Below, one piece after another: positions 16,058 through 24,434 of a stretch of DNA of 64,000 bases. Numbering within the stretch: position 1 is the first letter of the stretch; every line of letters starts with the position of its first letter. The notes below the pieces were generated by a model. It was given only the letters and a program-made list of their open reading frames with translations. It had not been told where the DNA came from and did not search any database. This stretch comes from Corynebacterium sp. ACRPO (GTDB taxonomy: Bacteria; Actinomycetota; Actinomycetes; Mycobacteriales; Mycobacteriaceae): assembly GCF_022347205.1 (NCBI RefSeq), contig NZ_JAKRNE010000007.1:1-64000 (forward strand), given 5' to 3'. A program made the position numbers and the translations under genes.

Positions 16058-17800
16058 ATGGATCTGGTTCGCATTCTCATTACACGGTCGGCGCCGTATA
16101 CGCCGTATTTCATCGCGGTACTTGTCCTGCAAGCCTTATCTACAGCCGCCACGCTGTACCTTCCATCGCTTAATGCCAAGATCATCGATGAAGGTGTGGC
16201 TCAGGGCGATGTGGACTTCATCTGGCGCACCGGCGGCATCATGCTGGCCGTCGCGTTTGCCCAAGTCATCACCGCTGTTGGCGCAGTCTGGTGCGGCAGC
16301 CGCACCGCCATGGGTGTCGGCCGGGATCTGCGCGGCGAGGTTTTTCGACACGTTAATTCCCTGTCCACTGAGGACATGAGCCGCTTTGGCACGCCTACGC
16401 TCATTACCCGCGGCACCAATGACGTCCAGCAGGTGCAGATGGTCTACATGATGATGCTGAACTTCATGGTGACCGCACCCATCATGTCCATCGGCGGCAT
16501 CATCATGGCCGTGCGCGAAGACGCCGGAATGTCCTGGCTGGTGTGGGTGTCCGTGGCGGTACTGCTCGGCACCATCTCCGTTATCATTTCCCGCCTCATG
16601 CCGCTCTTCCGTTCCATGCAGGACAAGCTGGATTCCATCAATGGCACCTTGCGCGAGCAGATCACCGGCATCCGCGTGGTGCGTGCCTTCGTGCGCGAGG
16701 CCTATGAGTCCGAGCGCTTTACCGAGGAAAATAAGAACATCACCCGCCTGTCCTTGAACATCGGCCGGCTTTTCGTGGTGATGTTCCCGCTCATTACGGT
16801 GATCCTCAACGTGGCCACGGGCGCGGTCCTGTGGTTCGGCGGCCACCGCGTGGATGAGGGCTTGGTCAACGTCGGCTCGCTGACCGCATTCCTGCAGTAC
16901 CTGCTGCAGATTCTGGCGGCGGTGATGATGGGTACCTTCATGGCGATGATGCTGCCGCGCGCCATTATCTGTGCCCGCCGCATCACCGAGGTGCTCCAGC
17001 ACGAGCCCTCCATTACCCCACCCAGCTCCACCACCTCTCCGGAGGCCTGCGTGGGCACGGTGGAATTTCGCAACGTGGGCTTTTCTTATGCCGGTGCGGA
17101 TGCGCCGGTGCTAGAAGACATTTCCTTTACCGCTCAGCCCGGCACCACTACCGCCATCATCGGTTCGACGGGTTCGGGCAAGACCACCCTGGTTTCCCTC
17201 ATCCCACGCCTGTACGTGCCGACGGAGGGCCAGGTGCTTATCGACGCCACCCCTACCACCTCCCTGGCCCGCCAGGACATCGTCCAACGCGTCTCCCTCG
17301 TCCCGCAGAAGGCTTACCTATTTAGCGGCACTGTGGCCTCCAACCTGCGCTTGGGCAGGCCCGAAGCCACCGATGACGAGCTCTGGGAGGCGCTGCGCGT
17401 GGCCCAGGCGGACTTCGTAGAAGACTTGGACATGCCCATCGCACAGGGCGGCACCAACGTCTCCGGTGGCCAGCGCCAGCGCCTGTCCATCGCGCGCATG
17501 CTTGTTGCCCGGCCGCTGATCTACCTCTTTGATGATTCCTTCTCCGCGCTGGACGTGGCTACCGATGCCAAGGTGCGCGCCGCAATGCGCGCCTCCTTTG
17601 CCGAGCGTGAGCAGCCGGTGACCAGCATTATCGTCGCCCAGCGCGTGGCGTCAATCCGCGATGCAGACCAAATCCTGGTATTGGATGCCGGCCGCATCGT
17701 TGACCGCGGCACCCACGAGGAGCTCCTGGGCCGCTGCGCGGTCTATCAAAAAATCGTTCATTCCCAAGAAACCGCCGGTGTTGCAGGAGGCGAAAACTAA
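16058..17800 (+). CDS. ABC exporter half-transporter, subunit with degenerate catalytic site
   Basis: 580 aa, six membrane helices (about 15-310) followed by an ATPase domain. Walker A GSTGSGKTT (near 370), signature VSGGQRQR (near 470), Walker B IYLFDDSFSALD. The residue after Walker B is Asp where active sites have Glu, and the switch His is Gln (IIVAQRVAS). This is typical of the degenerate half of heterodimeric type IV exporters such as TM287/288. Its stop overlaps the next gene's ATG (TAATG), so the two are made together as a heterodimer. Substrate unknown; drug or lipid export is usual for this group. Confidence 0.92.
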   Translation: MDLVRILITRSAPYTPYFIAVLVLQALSTAATLYLPSLNAKIIDEGVAQGDVDFIWRTGGIMLAVAFAQVITAVGAVWCGSRTAMGVGRDLRGEVFRHVNSLSTEDMSRFGTPTLITRGTNDVQQVQMVYMMMLNFMVTAPIMSIGGIIMAVREDAGMSWLVWVSVAVLLGTISVIISRLMPLFRSMQDKLDSINGTLREQITGIRVVRAFVREAYESERFTEENKNITRLSLNIGRLFVVMFPLITVILNVATGAVLWFGGHRVDEGLVNVGSLTAFLQYLLQILAAVMMGTFMAMMLPRAIICARRITEVLQHEPSITPPSSTTSPEACVGTVEFRNVGFSYAGADAPVLEDISFTAQPGTTTAIIGSTGSGKTTLVSLIPRLYVPTEGQVLIDATPTTSLARQDIVQRVSLVPQKAYLFSGTVASNLRLGRPEATDDELWEALRVAQADFVEDLDMPIAQGGTNVSGGQRQRLSIARMLVARPLIYLFDDSFSALDVATDAKVRAAMRASFAEREQPVTSIIVAQRVASIRDADQILVLDAGRIVDRGTHEELLGRCAVYQKIVHSQETAGVAGGEN

Positions 17801-19737
17801 TGGCTGAGAACACCACTTCTACTGCCGAGTCCACGGATGCCGGTTTTGATCCGATGGGCGGCTCCGCACCCCGCCAGGCCAAGAATTTCTGGCCCTCCAC
17901 CAAACGCCTTTTCTCCCTGCTTGCTCCCTTCAAGCGCCACCTGTGGGCCGTCGCGGCAATGAACATCATCTGCATCTTCTTGGCCGTGGTAGCCCCGAAG
18001 ATCATGGGCAAGGCCATGGACGTCATCTTTGCCGGCGTCATTTCGCGCAACCTGCCCTCTAATATTTCCGCCGAGCAAGCCATTGCGGGCATGCGCGCTG
18101 AGGGCCAGGACCGCTTTGCGGATATGGCTTCCGCGATGGACTTCGTCCCCGGTGAAGGCATCGATTTTAACCGCCTGGGCACGCTCATCATCACCGTGAT
18201 CGCGATGTACATCGTCTCCTCTGGCTTCCAGTGGTGGCAGGGAGCCATCCTCAACAAGTTAAGCATGGATATCGTGTTTGACCTGCGCGAGCGCGTGGAG
18301 GCGAAGATTAATGCGCTGCCTCTCAACTACTTTGATTCCCAGCAGCGCGGCGATATCCTCTCGCGTACCACCAATGACATCGACAACGTGCAGCAGGCCC
18401 TGCAGCAGGCGCTATCGCAGCTTTTTTATGACGCGCTGCTGGTCATTGGCATCACCATCATGATGTTCAGCGTTTCGTGGCAGCTCGCTCTGGTGGCTCT
18501 ACTGTCCCTGCCGCTTACCGGCTTAGTCATTGGTGTCATCGGCAGCCGCTCGCAGCGCCAGTTCAAAACGCAGTGGCGCTCCACCGGTCAGCTCAACGGC
18601 CAGGTAGAAGAATCCTTCTCCGGCCACGACCTAGCCATCGTCTTCGGCCGTACCGAGGCCATGAGGGAGGAATTCGACAAGCGCAACGAAGAGCTCTACC
18701 ACTCCGCAGCTAAGGCTCAGTTCCTGTCCGGCATCATGATGCCCATCATGCAGTTCCTGTCCTACCTGTCTTATGTGGCCATTGCGGTCCTGGGCGGTCT
18801 GCGCGTGGCCAATGGACACATGACTTTGGGCGCTGCCACCGCATTTATCCAGTACTCCCGCGAGTTCAACCAGCCGCTCGGCCAGCTCGGCGGCATGATG
18901 CAGCAGGTGCAGTCCGGTGTGGCCTCGGCCGAGCGCGTCTTTGAGCTTCTCGACGCCGAAGAGCAAGCCCCCGACACCACCGACGAGGACCTTCCCGGCC
19001 GTGCCCAGGGGCTCGTGGAGTTCCAGGACGTTGACTTCTCCTACGCAGAGGAGAAGGAGCTCATCACCGGCCTCAACCTGCGCGTGGAGCCCGGCCAGAC
19101 CGCGGCCATTGTCGGCCCCACCGGTGCCGGCAAAACCACCCTGGTCAACCTGCTCATGCGCTTCTATGAGCTAGATGGTGGTCAGATTCTCATTGATGGG
19201 CACGACATCGCCCGCATGCCTCGCCATACCCTGCGTTCCCAGGTGGGCATGGTGCTCCAGGACGCCGTGCTCTTTAAGGGCTCGATCATGGAAAATATCC
19301 GCTACGGCCGCTTGGATGCGACGGACGAAGAAGTCATTGCGGCGGCAAAGGCAACCTATGTGGACCGCTTCGTTCACGCGCTGCCCGATGGCTACGACAC
19401 CATCATCGACCAAGACGGCGGCGCAATCTCCGCCGGCGAGCGCCAGCTCATCACCATCGCCCGCGCGTTCTTGGCCCAGCCCGCGCTGCTCATCCTCGAT
19501 GAGGCCACCTCTTCGGTCGATACCCGTACCGAGGTCCTCGTCCAAGAGGCGATGAACGCATTGCGCGCGGACCGCACCTCCTTCGTCATTGCCCACCGCT
19601 TGTCCACCATTCGCGATGCTGACCTCATCCTCGTCATGGAAAACGGCACCATCGTGGAACAAGGCTCGCACGACGATCTCCTTGCGGCCCAAGGCGCATA
19701 CTGGCGCCTGCATCAATCCCAGTTCGCTCAAGGGTAG
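17800..19737 (+). CDS. ABC exporter half-transporter, catalytic partner
   Basis: 645 aa. A 45-residue cytoplasmic extension, six membrane helices from about 48 to 365 with an insertion between the first two (about 75-125), and an ATPase domain: Walker A GPTGAGKTT (near 440), signature ISAGERQL, Walker B ALLILDEATSSVD with the catalytic Glu, and the switch His in VIAHRLSTIRD. The catalytic Glu is here while the degraded signature (SAGER instead of SGGQ) complements the canonical signature of the partner, so the two subunits form one functional and one degenerate site. First ATG overlaps the upstream stop codon. Confidence 0.93.
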   Translation: MAENTTSTAESTDAGFDPMGGSAPRQAKNFWPSTKRLFSLLAPFKRHLWAVAAMNIICIFLAVVAPKIMGKAMDVIFAGVISRNLPSNISAEQAIAGMRAEGQDRFADMASAMDFVPGEGIDFNRLGTLIITVIAMYIVSSGFQWWQGAILNKLSMDIVFDLRERVEAKINALPLNYFDSQQRGDILSRTTNDIDNVQQALQQALSQLFYDALLVIGITIMMFSVSWQLALVALLSLPLTGLVIGVIGSRSQRQFKTQWRSTGQLNGQVEESFSGHDLAIVFGRTEAMREEFDKRNEELYHSAAKAQFLSGIMMPIMQFLSYLSYVAIAVLGGLRVANGHMTLGAATAFIQYSREFNQPLGQLGGMMQQVQSGVASAERVFELLDAEEQAPDTTDEDLPGRAQGLVEFQDVDFSYAEEKELITGLNLRVEPGQTAAIVGPTGAGKTTLVNLLMRFYELDGGQILIDGHDIARMPRHTLRSQVGMVLQDAVLFKGSIMENIRYGRLDATDEEVIAAAKATYVDRFVHALPDGYDTIIDQDGGAISAGERQLITIARAFLAQPALLILDEATSSVDTRTEVLVQEAMNALRADRTSFVIAHRLSTIRDADLILVMENGTIVEQGSHDDLLAAQGAYWRLHQSQFAQG

Positions 19738-19755
19738 GTCTTCCCCGGCGGTGAG

Positions 19756-20349
19756 CTACTCCAGCCCTACCGTCACGGTCGGCGCGTTAAAGTGAGCACC
19801 CTTGAGGTTTACCAGCTCAAGGGTGACATCGCGCAGCTCGAAATGCTCCATGATTACATCGGGCACTTCCGCATCGGGGACGGGATGCGGCTCTGGAACA
19901 CCAAGTTTGTCCAACACGGCATTGATATCGTCGCGGCTTAAATCGATATTCGCCCGGGGTGCAGAAACCTTACCCACCGCCGGGGTGGCTGTGAGCTCGG
20001 TAGCCATAATGGTCACCGGTCCGCCGCGTACCTCGGTGGTATCCCCTCCCGTGGTCAGCATGCCAACGCCGTAGCGGCCAGGCAGCGTGATGCCAAGGTT
20101 GTCGATGTCGAGGTTCTCGCCCTTCAGCTCTAGAACCCGCACATCACCGCTGGCGGTGGGGAAAGTACCCAAAGAAACGGTGACATTTTTCGTCAGCGTC
20201 ACCTTATCCGCGAAGACGGTACTGAAGTACGGAACCGCCGGGGCATCTTGCGCATTAACCCGTTCGGAACCACTCACACCACCCACCACCAGGGCACAGG
20301 TGAGTACGGCCAAGCAGCTACGCGCCGCCCGCGGCATCGCCCTCGTCAT
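19756..20349 (-). CDS. Secreted protein, third gene of the DUF6230/DUF6114 operon
   Basis: 197 aa with an N-terminal signal peptide (basic start, hydrophobic 12-27, likely cleavage near VNAQDA). The mature part is beta-rich with repeated short strands (KVTLTKNVTVSL, VRVLELKGENLDIDNLGITL) and ends in a similar strand, resembling the DUF6230 protein two genes upstream in length and pattern, perhaps a diverged paralogue. Its start overlaps the end of the DUF6114 gene by 4 bp. Function unknown; the operon suggests a cell-envelope role. Confidence 0.65.
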   Translation of the reverse strand: MTRAMPRAARSCLAVLTCALVVGGVSGSERVNAQDAPAVPYFSTVFADKVTLTKNVTVSLGTFPTASGDVRVLELKGENLDIDNLGITLPGRYGVGMLTTGGDTTEVRGGPVTIMATELTATPAVGKVSAPRANIDLSRDDINAVLDKLGVPEPHPVPDAEVPDVIMEHFELRDVTLELVNLKGAHFNAPTVTVGLE

Positions 20350-20813
20350 TGCTCTGCTGCTTCCTTAGGGCGGCGCTTTTGCTCCCCCGGCTGCCACGCA
20401 AAGGTAAAGGCCCCGCCAATGATGCCGAGCAGGGAGCCGATGACGAAGCCGCCCAAATTGGACGTCGGCAAGGCGATAATGGCCACGATGATGCCTAGCA
20501 CACCGACATAAGTCGAGGTTGCCGGCTGGAACCACGCACCAAGGCCGAACATGGCCAACAAGACGCCGATAAGCAGCGTAGAGACGCCAGAGATGGTGGA
20601 AATCATCACCAAAAGGTCAGAGATCCGAATGGTGATATAGGCCGGCGCGGCAATGATGATGCCGGACAAAATAAGCAATAGCCCGGGAAGGAAGGGCCGA
20701 CCACTGCGCCAGTGGCGGAAGCGCTGCCACAGGCTGGGCTTAGATTCCTCCTCGCCCGTTGCCTCCGCCGCCGGGAGGGTCTGTGTTTCTTCCGTGCTGG
20801 ACTCAGCAGCCAT
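20346..20813 (-). CDS. DUF6114 membrane protein
   Basis: 155 aa. An acidic Ser/Glu N-terminus, the motif RFRHWRSGRPFLPGLLLILSG near residue 35, then four hydrophobic helices (about 45-65, 70-90, 98-118, 122-142) and a basic tail. The RPF..G start of the first helix is typical of the DUF6114 family, which is usually paired with DUF6230 proteins as here. It overlaps both neighbouring genes by a few bases (4 and 11 bp), so all three are cotranscribed and probably form an envelope complex of unknown function. Confidence 0.8.
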   Translation of the reverse strand: MAAESSTEETQTLPAAEATGEEESKPSLWQRFRHWRSGRPFLPGLLLILSGIIIAAPAYITIRISDLLVMISTISGVSTLLIGVLLAMFGLGAWFQPATSTYVGVLGIIVAIIALPTSNLGGFVIGSLLGIIGGAFTFAWQPGEQKRRPKEAAEQ

Positions 20814-21381
20814 TATCGGACCCCCTCCTCACCGTCACTCCCACATTCTTGGCAGAAAGGCGCTGCGCGCCCACGGAGGTGGCCTTCACATCATCCGCTT
20901 TGAGGGAAACTTGCTTGGAATAGAGACCCCAGGCGCCGGGATCGGCGGTATCGCTGAGCTGATTCGCATCGATGCCCACGTTGACATCCTGCATCACCAA
21001 GGAACCATCCACGTCGGTCGCACCGACCAGCAGGCTATCGGATTCCACACTGCCCTCGCCCTCAGCCTTCAGCGCTAGGGTGGCCTCCCCACCAACGCCG
21101 GGCACCTTGGGAACCGTCACGGAAAGGCAGAGATCAGAGACCTTCGCATGCTCCAGTTTGATACGCGCGACGGGAAGGTGCTCTTCGGCCTTTTGATCAT
21201 CATCAACAAAAAGCGAAAAGCCCTCTCCATCCAAGTGCCCCATGGTGATTTTAAAGAAGCTACCGGAAAGGGCCAGGTTCGCGGTCAAGCCGCCCTGCGC
21301 CACGGCGAATCCAGTAACACCAAAGGCAGCAAGGCCTGCGGTCAAGGCCACCGCGGCCTTGGTGATATTGGTTTTGCCCAT
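20803..21381 (-). CDS. DUF6230 family secreted protein
   Basis: 192 aa. Signal-like N-terminus (TKAAVALTAGLAAFGVTGFAVAQG) followed by GLTANLALSGSFFKITMGHLDGEGF, the beginning typical of the DUF6230 family found in Streptomyces and corynebacteria. The rest is beta-rich and ends in a basic Arg segment with a final Cys. First gene of a three-gene minus-strand operon with DUF6114. The molecular role is unknown. Confidence 0.8.
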   Translation of the reverse strand: MGKTNITKAAVALTAGLAAFGVTGFAVAQGGLTANLALSGSFFKITMGHLDGEGFSLFVDDDQKAEEHLPVARIKLEHAKVSDLCLSVTVPKVPGVGGEATLALKAEGEGSVESDSLLVGATDVDGSLVMQDVNVGIDANQLSDTADPGAWGLYSKQVSLKADDVKATSVGAQRLSAKNVGVTVRRGSDNGC

Positions 21382-21625
21382 GGCGGTTTACCCTTTCTGC
21401 GGCAGTCTCGGTCTTCTTCTTGCCCGGCCACATTACGGACGCCGACACTGTATTATTCCGCCGCCGTGCACAGCACGTTTAGCAGAATATGGCGGCCGAG
21501 TTTCTCATCTTGACAGTGTACAGCCCACCCTGCCGTGATACCGCACTGAATGCAGACTCTCTGATTTCCACCCCTAGGCTTTAAGGTAGATAACAACGTG
21601 GAGCATCAGTAATAAAGGAGCACGC
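21382..21625. other. Divergent intergenic region between the DUF6230 operon and the Fe-S reductase
   Basis: 244 bp holding promoters in both directions. Nothing beyond an A/T-rich stretch near 21580-21610 (GGTAGATAACAACG before the plus-strand gene, a possible -10) is recognisable. I see no further gene or strong palindrome. Confidence 0.35.
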
Positions 21626-24400
21626 ATGACCACCGTGTTCGGTTGGATAGCTATAGCCGCATCGATTCCGGTGTGGCTGTACTTTTTCACCCGCGTATGG
21701 GCCCTCTTTAAGTTCATCCGCTCGGGCGGACCCACCCAGCTCAAGCGCACCGATAGTCCGGGTAAGCGTTTATGGCGCGTAATTGCGGAGGTCTTTGGCC
21801 ACTCCCACTTCAAGGGTAAACCGCTGGTCAATGCCGCCCACTGGCTGGTAATGGTGGGCTTCCTCTTTGGCATTTTGGTGTGGTTTGAGGCCTATATCCA
21901 AACCTTCGCGCCGGATAAGGGCTGGCCGTGGCTCAGCCACTGGCCGGTCTACCACTTCGTCGAGGAAGTCTTAGGCATCGCGACGGTCCTAGGTATTGGT
22001 TTCCTCATCGGCGTGCGCCTCAAACTCGGCGATACTGAGCGGGGCAGCCGCTTCTTCAACTCCCAGACCGCCGCGGCGCGCTGGGTAGAGTTCATTGTCT
22101 TTTCTGAGGGACTCGGCATGATCCTGGTGAAGTCCACCAAGATCGCCACCTACGGCGGCGGCTCCGCCTGGGCGGATTTCTTGAGCGTCCACCTTGCCAA
22201 GCTCTTCCCTGCATCCCCAGCATTGGTGAGCTTCTTCGCCCTGTTCAAGCTGCTGTCCGGCATGCTGTTTATTGTCTTTATTTCCCGCAATTTCCAGTGG
22301 GGCGTGATGTGGCACCGCTTCACCAGCTTCTTCAATATCTTCTTCCAGCGCAACGCCACCGGTGAAAAGGCGCTGCAATCCCTGCCCACCCCGGACTTGG
22401 AGGAAGACATCACCCCGGGTAGCTGGAAGATGCTGCTGGATTCCACCTCGTGTACCGAGTGCGGCCGCTGCCAAGAGCTATGCCCGGCGTGGAATACCGA
22501 AAAGCCGCTGAGCCCCAAAAAGTTCATGATGGACCTGCGCCAGGGCGCACTGGATAACTACAATCCGCACGAGGGCCTGGATGTGCTGTCCATGGCCGGC
22601 GTTATCGATGATGACGTGCTCTGGTCTTGTACCAACTGCGGTGCCTGCGTGGATCAGTGCCCAACCGATATTGAGCACATCGACCACATCGCGGATCTGC
22701 GCCGCTTCAAGGTACTTGCGGAATCGGACTTCCCTTCCGAGCTCACCGGCCTGTTTAAGAATATGGAAAACAAGGGCAATCCATGGGGCCGGAATAACTC
22801 TGAGCGCCGCGCCTGGATCGATGAGGCCCGCGCCGATGGCATCGACGTCCCCATCATTGGTGAAGACGAGGCCGATTTCTCCGATATGGAATACCTGCTC
22901 TGGGTGGGCTGCGCCGGTGCTTATGATGACGATGGCCGCCGCACCACCCGTGCCGTAGTAGACCTGCTGCATACCGCAGGCGTGAAGTTTGGCGTGCTCT
23001 CCACGGGTGAGACCTGTACGGGTGATCCTGCCCGCCGCGCCGGCAACGAGTTCCTTTTCCAGATGATGGCGCAGCAAAACGTAGAGACCCTCAACAACGC
23101 CTTCGACGGCGTCCCGGAGGGCCAGCGCAAGATCATCACCACTTGCCCGCACTGCTTTAACACCATCCGTAATGAGTACCCGGACTTTGACGGGCACTTC
23201 GACGTCTTCCACCACACCCAGCTGCTCAACCGGCTGGTCCGCGAGGGCTTGCTCAAGCCGGTGCCACGCACACCGGAGAACCGCAAGCCCATTACCTACC
23301 ACGATCCTTGCTTCCTCGGCCGCCACAATAAGGTCTTCGATCCTCCGCGCGAGCTGCTCGAGGCCACCGGCGTGGAGCTGCGCGAGATGGACAAGAACCG
23401 CGACGAGGCCTTCTGCTGTGGCGCCGGCGGCGCCCGCATGTTCATGGAGGAAAAGCTCGGCACCCGCATCAATGACTTCCGCACCGAGCAGGCCCTAGAG
23501 ACCGGCGCGGAAGAAATCGCCACCGGCTGCCCCTTCTGCAATGTCATGATGACCGGCGGCGTGAAGTCCTTGTCGCAGGATTCCACGTCCACCACCAAGG
23601 TCAATGACGTGGCGGTTATGCTGCGCAATTCTATCTCCCTCGACGAGTCCGGCACCCTGCCGGAGCCCCACCCCAAGGCGTTCCTGGCTACCCCGGTGCG
23701 CCACCAAAAGTCCGAGGGCACCACTGACGCCCCGCTTGCCGACGCCCCCACTTCCGCCACCCACACCCCGGCCGCATCGGCACCAGCACCAGCCCCCGCC
23801 GCTCCTGCAGCACCGGCCGCACCCGCAGCGCCGTCTGCATCGCAGGCTCCTCAAGCGCCGAAGGCTCCCGCGGCACCAAGTGCACCCACCCCTCCAAGTG
23901 CTCCGGCAGCACCTGCACCACAGGCACCCGCGGCACCAACTTCGCCACAAGCTCCCCAAGCACCAGCGGCACCAGCCGCTCCTGCAGCACCGGCCGCACC
24001 CGCAACGCCGGCTGCACCGCAGACTCCCGCAGCACCGAGTGCACCCACCCCTCCAAGTGCTCCGGCAGCACCTGCACCACAGGCACCCGCGGCACCAACT
24101 TCGCCACAAGCTCCCCAAGCACCGGCAGCGCCCGTCGCACCAGCTGCTCCCGCAGCACCGAGCGCACCCACCCCTCCAAGTGCCCCGACAGCACCTGCAC
24201 CAAAGGCACCAGCCGCGCCGACCTCTCCTAGCGCGCCCGCAACGCCTGCAGCACCTGCAGCACCGAAACCGCCAGAGGCCCCTGCTGCGCCCACGCCGCC
24301 AAAGGCTGAGCCGCCAGCCGCACCGGCCCCGCCAGCACCGCCGGCGGCTCCGGCACCACCGGCGTCGGAAAGCGTGCCAAAGCCACCTGAATCTGAGTAG
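21626..24400 (+). CDS. Membrane-bound Fe-S heterodisulfide-reductase-like protein (Rv0338c-like)
   Basis: 924 aa. Residues 1-235 contain about five membrane helices resembling the NarI-like haem b unit. Next is a double [4Fe-4S] ferredoxin domain (CTECGRCQELCPA near 276 and CTNCGACVDQCPTDIEH near 337). Two cysteine-rich CCG-type domains follow (WVGCAGAYD, TCPHCFNTI, HDPCFLGRHN, FCCGAGGARM, CPFCNVMM; about 430-670). The last 210 residues are almost only Ala and Pro. Architecture and neighbours match M. tuberculosis Rv0338c, an essential iron-sulfur-binding reductase, next to aminotransferase Rv0337c. It probably moves electrons between the membrane quinone pool and a cytoplasmic partner that is not defined. 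The Ala/Pro tail may span or contact the cell wall, or hold the protein away from the membrane. Confidence 0.9.
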   Translation: MTTVFGWIAIAASIPVWLYFFTRVWALFKFIRSGGPTQLKRTDSPGKRLWRVIAEVFGHSHFKGKPLVNAAHWLVMVGFLFGILVWFEAYIQTFAPDKGWPWLSHWPVYHFVEEVLGIATVLGIGFLIGVRLKLGDTERGSRFFNSQTAAARWVEFIVFSEGLGMILVKSTKIATYGGGSAWADFLSVHLAKLFPASPALVSFFALFKLLSGMLFIVFISRNFQWGVMWHRFTSFFNIFFQRNATGEKALQSLPTPDLEEDITPGSWKMLLDSTSCTECGRCQELCPAWNTEKPLSPKKFMMDLRQGALDNYNPHEGLDVLSMAGVIDDDVLWSCTNCGACVDQCPTDIEHIDHIADLRRFKVLAESDFPSELTGLFKNMENKGNPWGRNNSERRAWIDEARADGIDVPIIGEDEADFSDMEYLLWVGCAGAYDDDGRRTTRAVVDLLHTAGVKFGVLSTGETCTGDPARRAGNEFLFQMMAQQNVETLNNAFDGVPEGQRKIITTCPHCFNTIRNEYPDFDGHFDVFHHTQLLNRLVREGLLKPVPRTPENRKPITYHDPCFLGRHNKVFDPPRELLEATGVELREMDKNRDEAFCCGAGGARMFMEEKLGTRINDFRTEQALETGAEEIATGCPFCNVMMTGGVKSLSQDSTSTTKVNDVAVMLRNSISLDESGTLPEPHPKAFLATPVRHQKSEGTTDAPLADAPTSATHTPAASAPAPAPAAPAAPAAPAAPSASQAPQAPKAPAAPSAPTPPSAPAAPAPQAPAAPTSPQAPQAPAAPAAPAAPAAPATPAAPQTPAAPSAPTPPSAPAAPAPQAPAAPTSPQAPQAPAAPVAPAAPAAPSAPTPPSAPTAPAPKAPAAPTSPSAPATPAAPAAPKPPEAPAAPTPPKAEPPAAPAPPAPPAAPAPPASESVPKPPESE
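23780..24385 (+). repeat. Ala/Pro-coding tandem repeats
   Basis: Low-complexity DNA of GCA/CCG/GCC codons encoding the Ala-Pro tail. A unit of about 90 bp (starting TGCACCCACCCCTCCAAGTG) occurs at 23881 and almost unchanged at 24040, a period of 159 bp or 53 codons. A third, more diverged copy begins near 24163. Such nearly identical in-frame units allow expansion or contraction by recombination, so length probably varies between strains. Confidence 0.85.
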
Positions 24401-24434
24401 GCGCGCAGGGGCATTGGTGCGTACGCTGTAGTCC

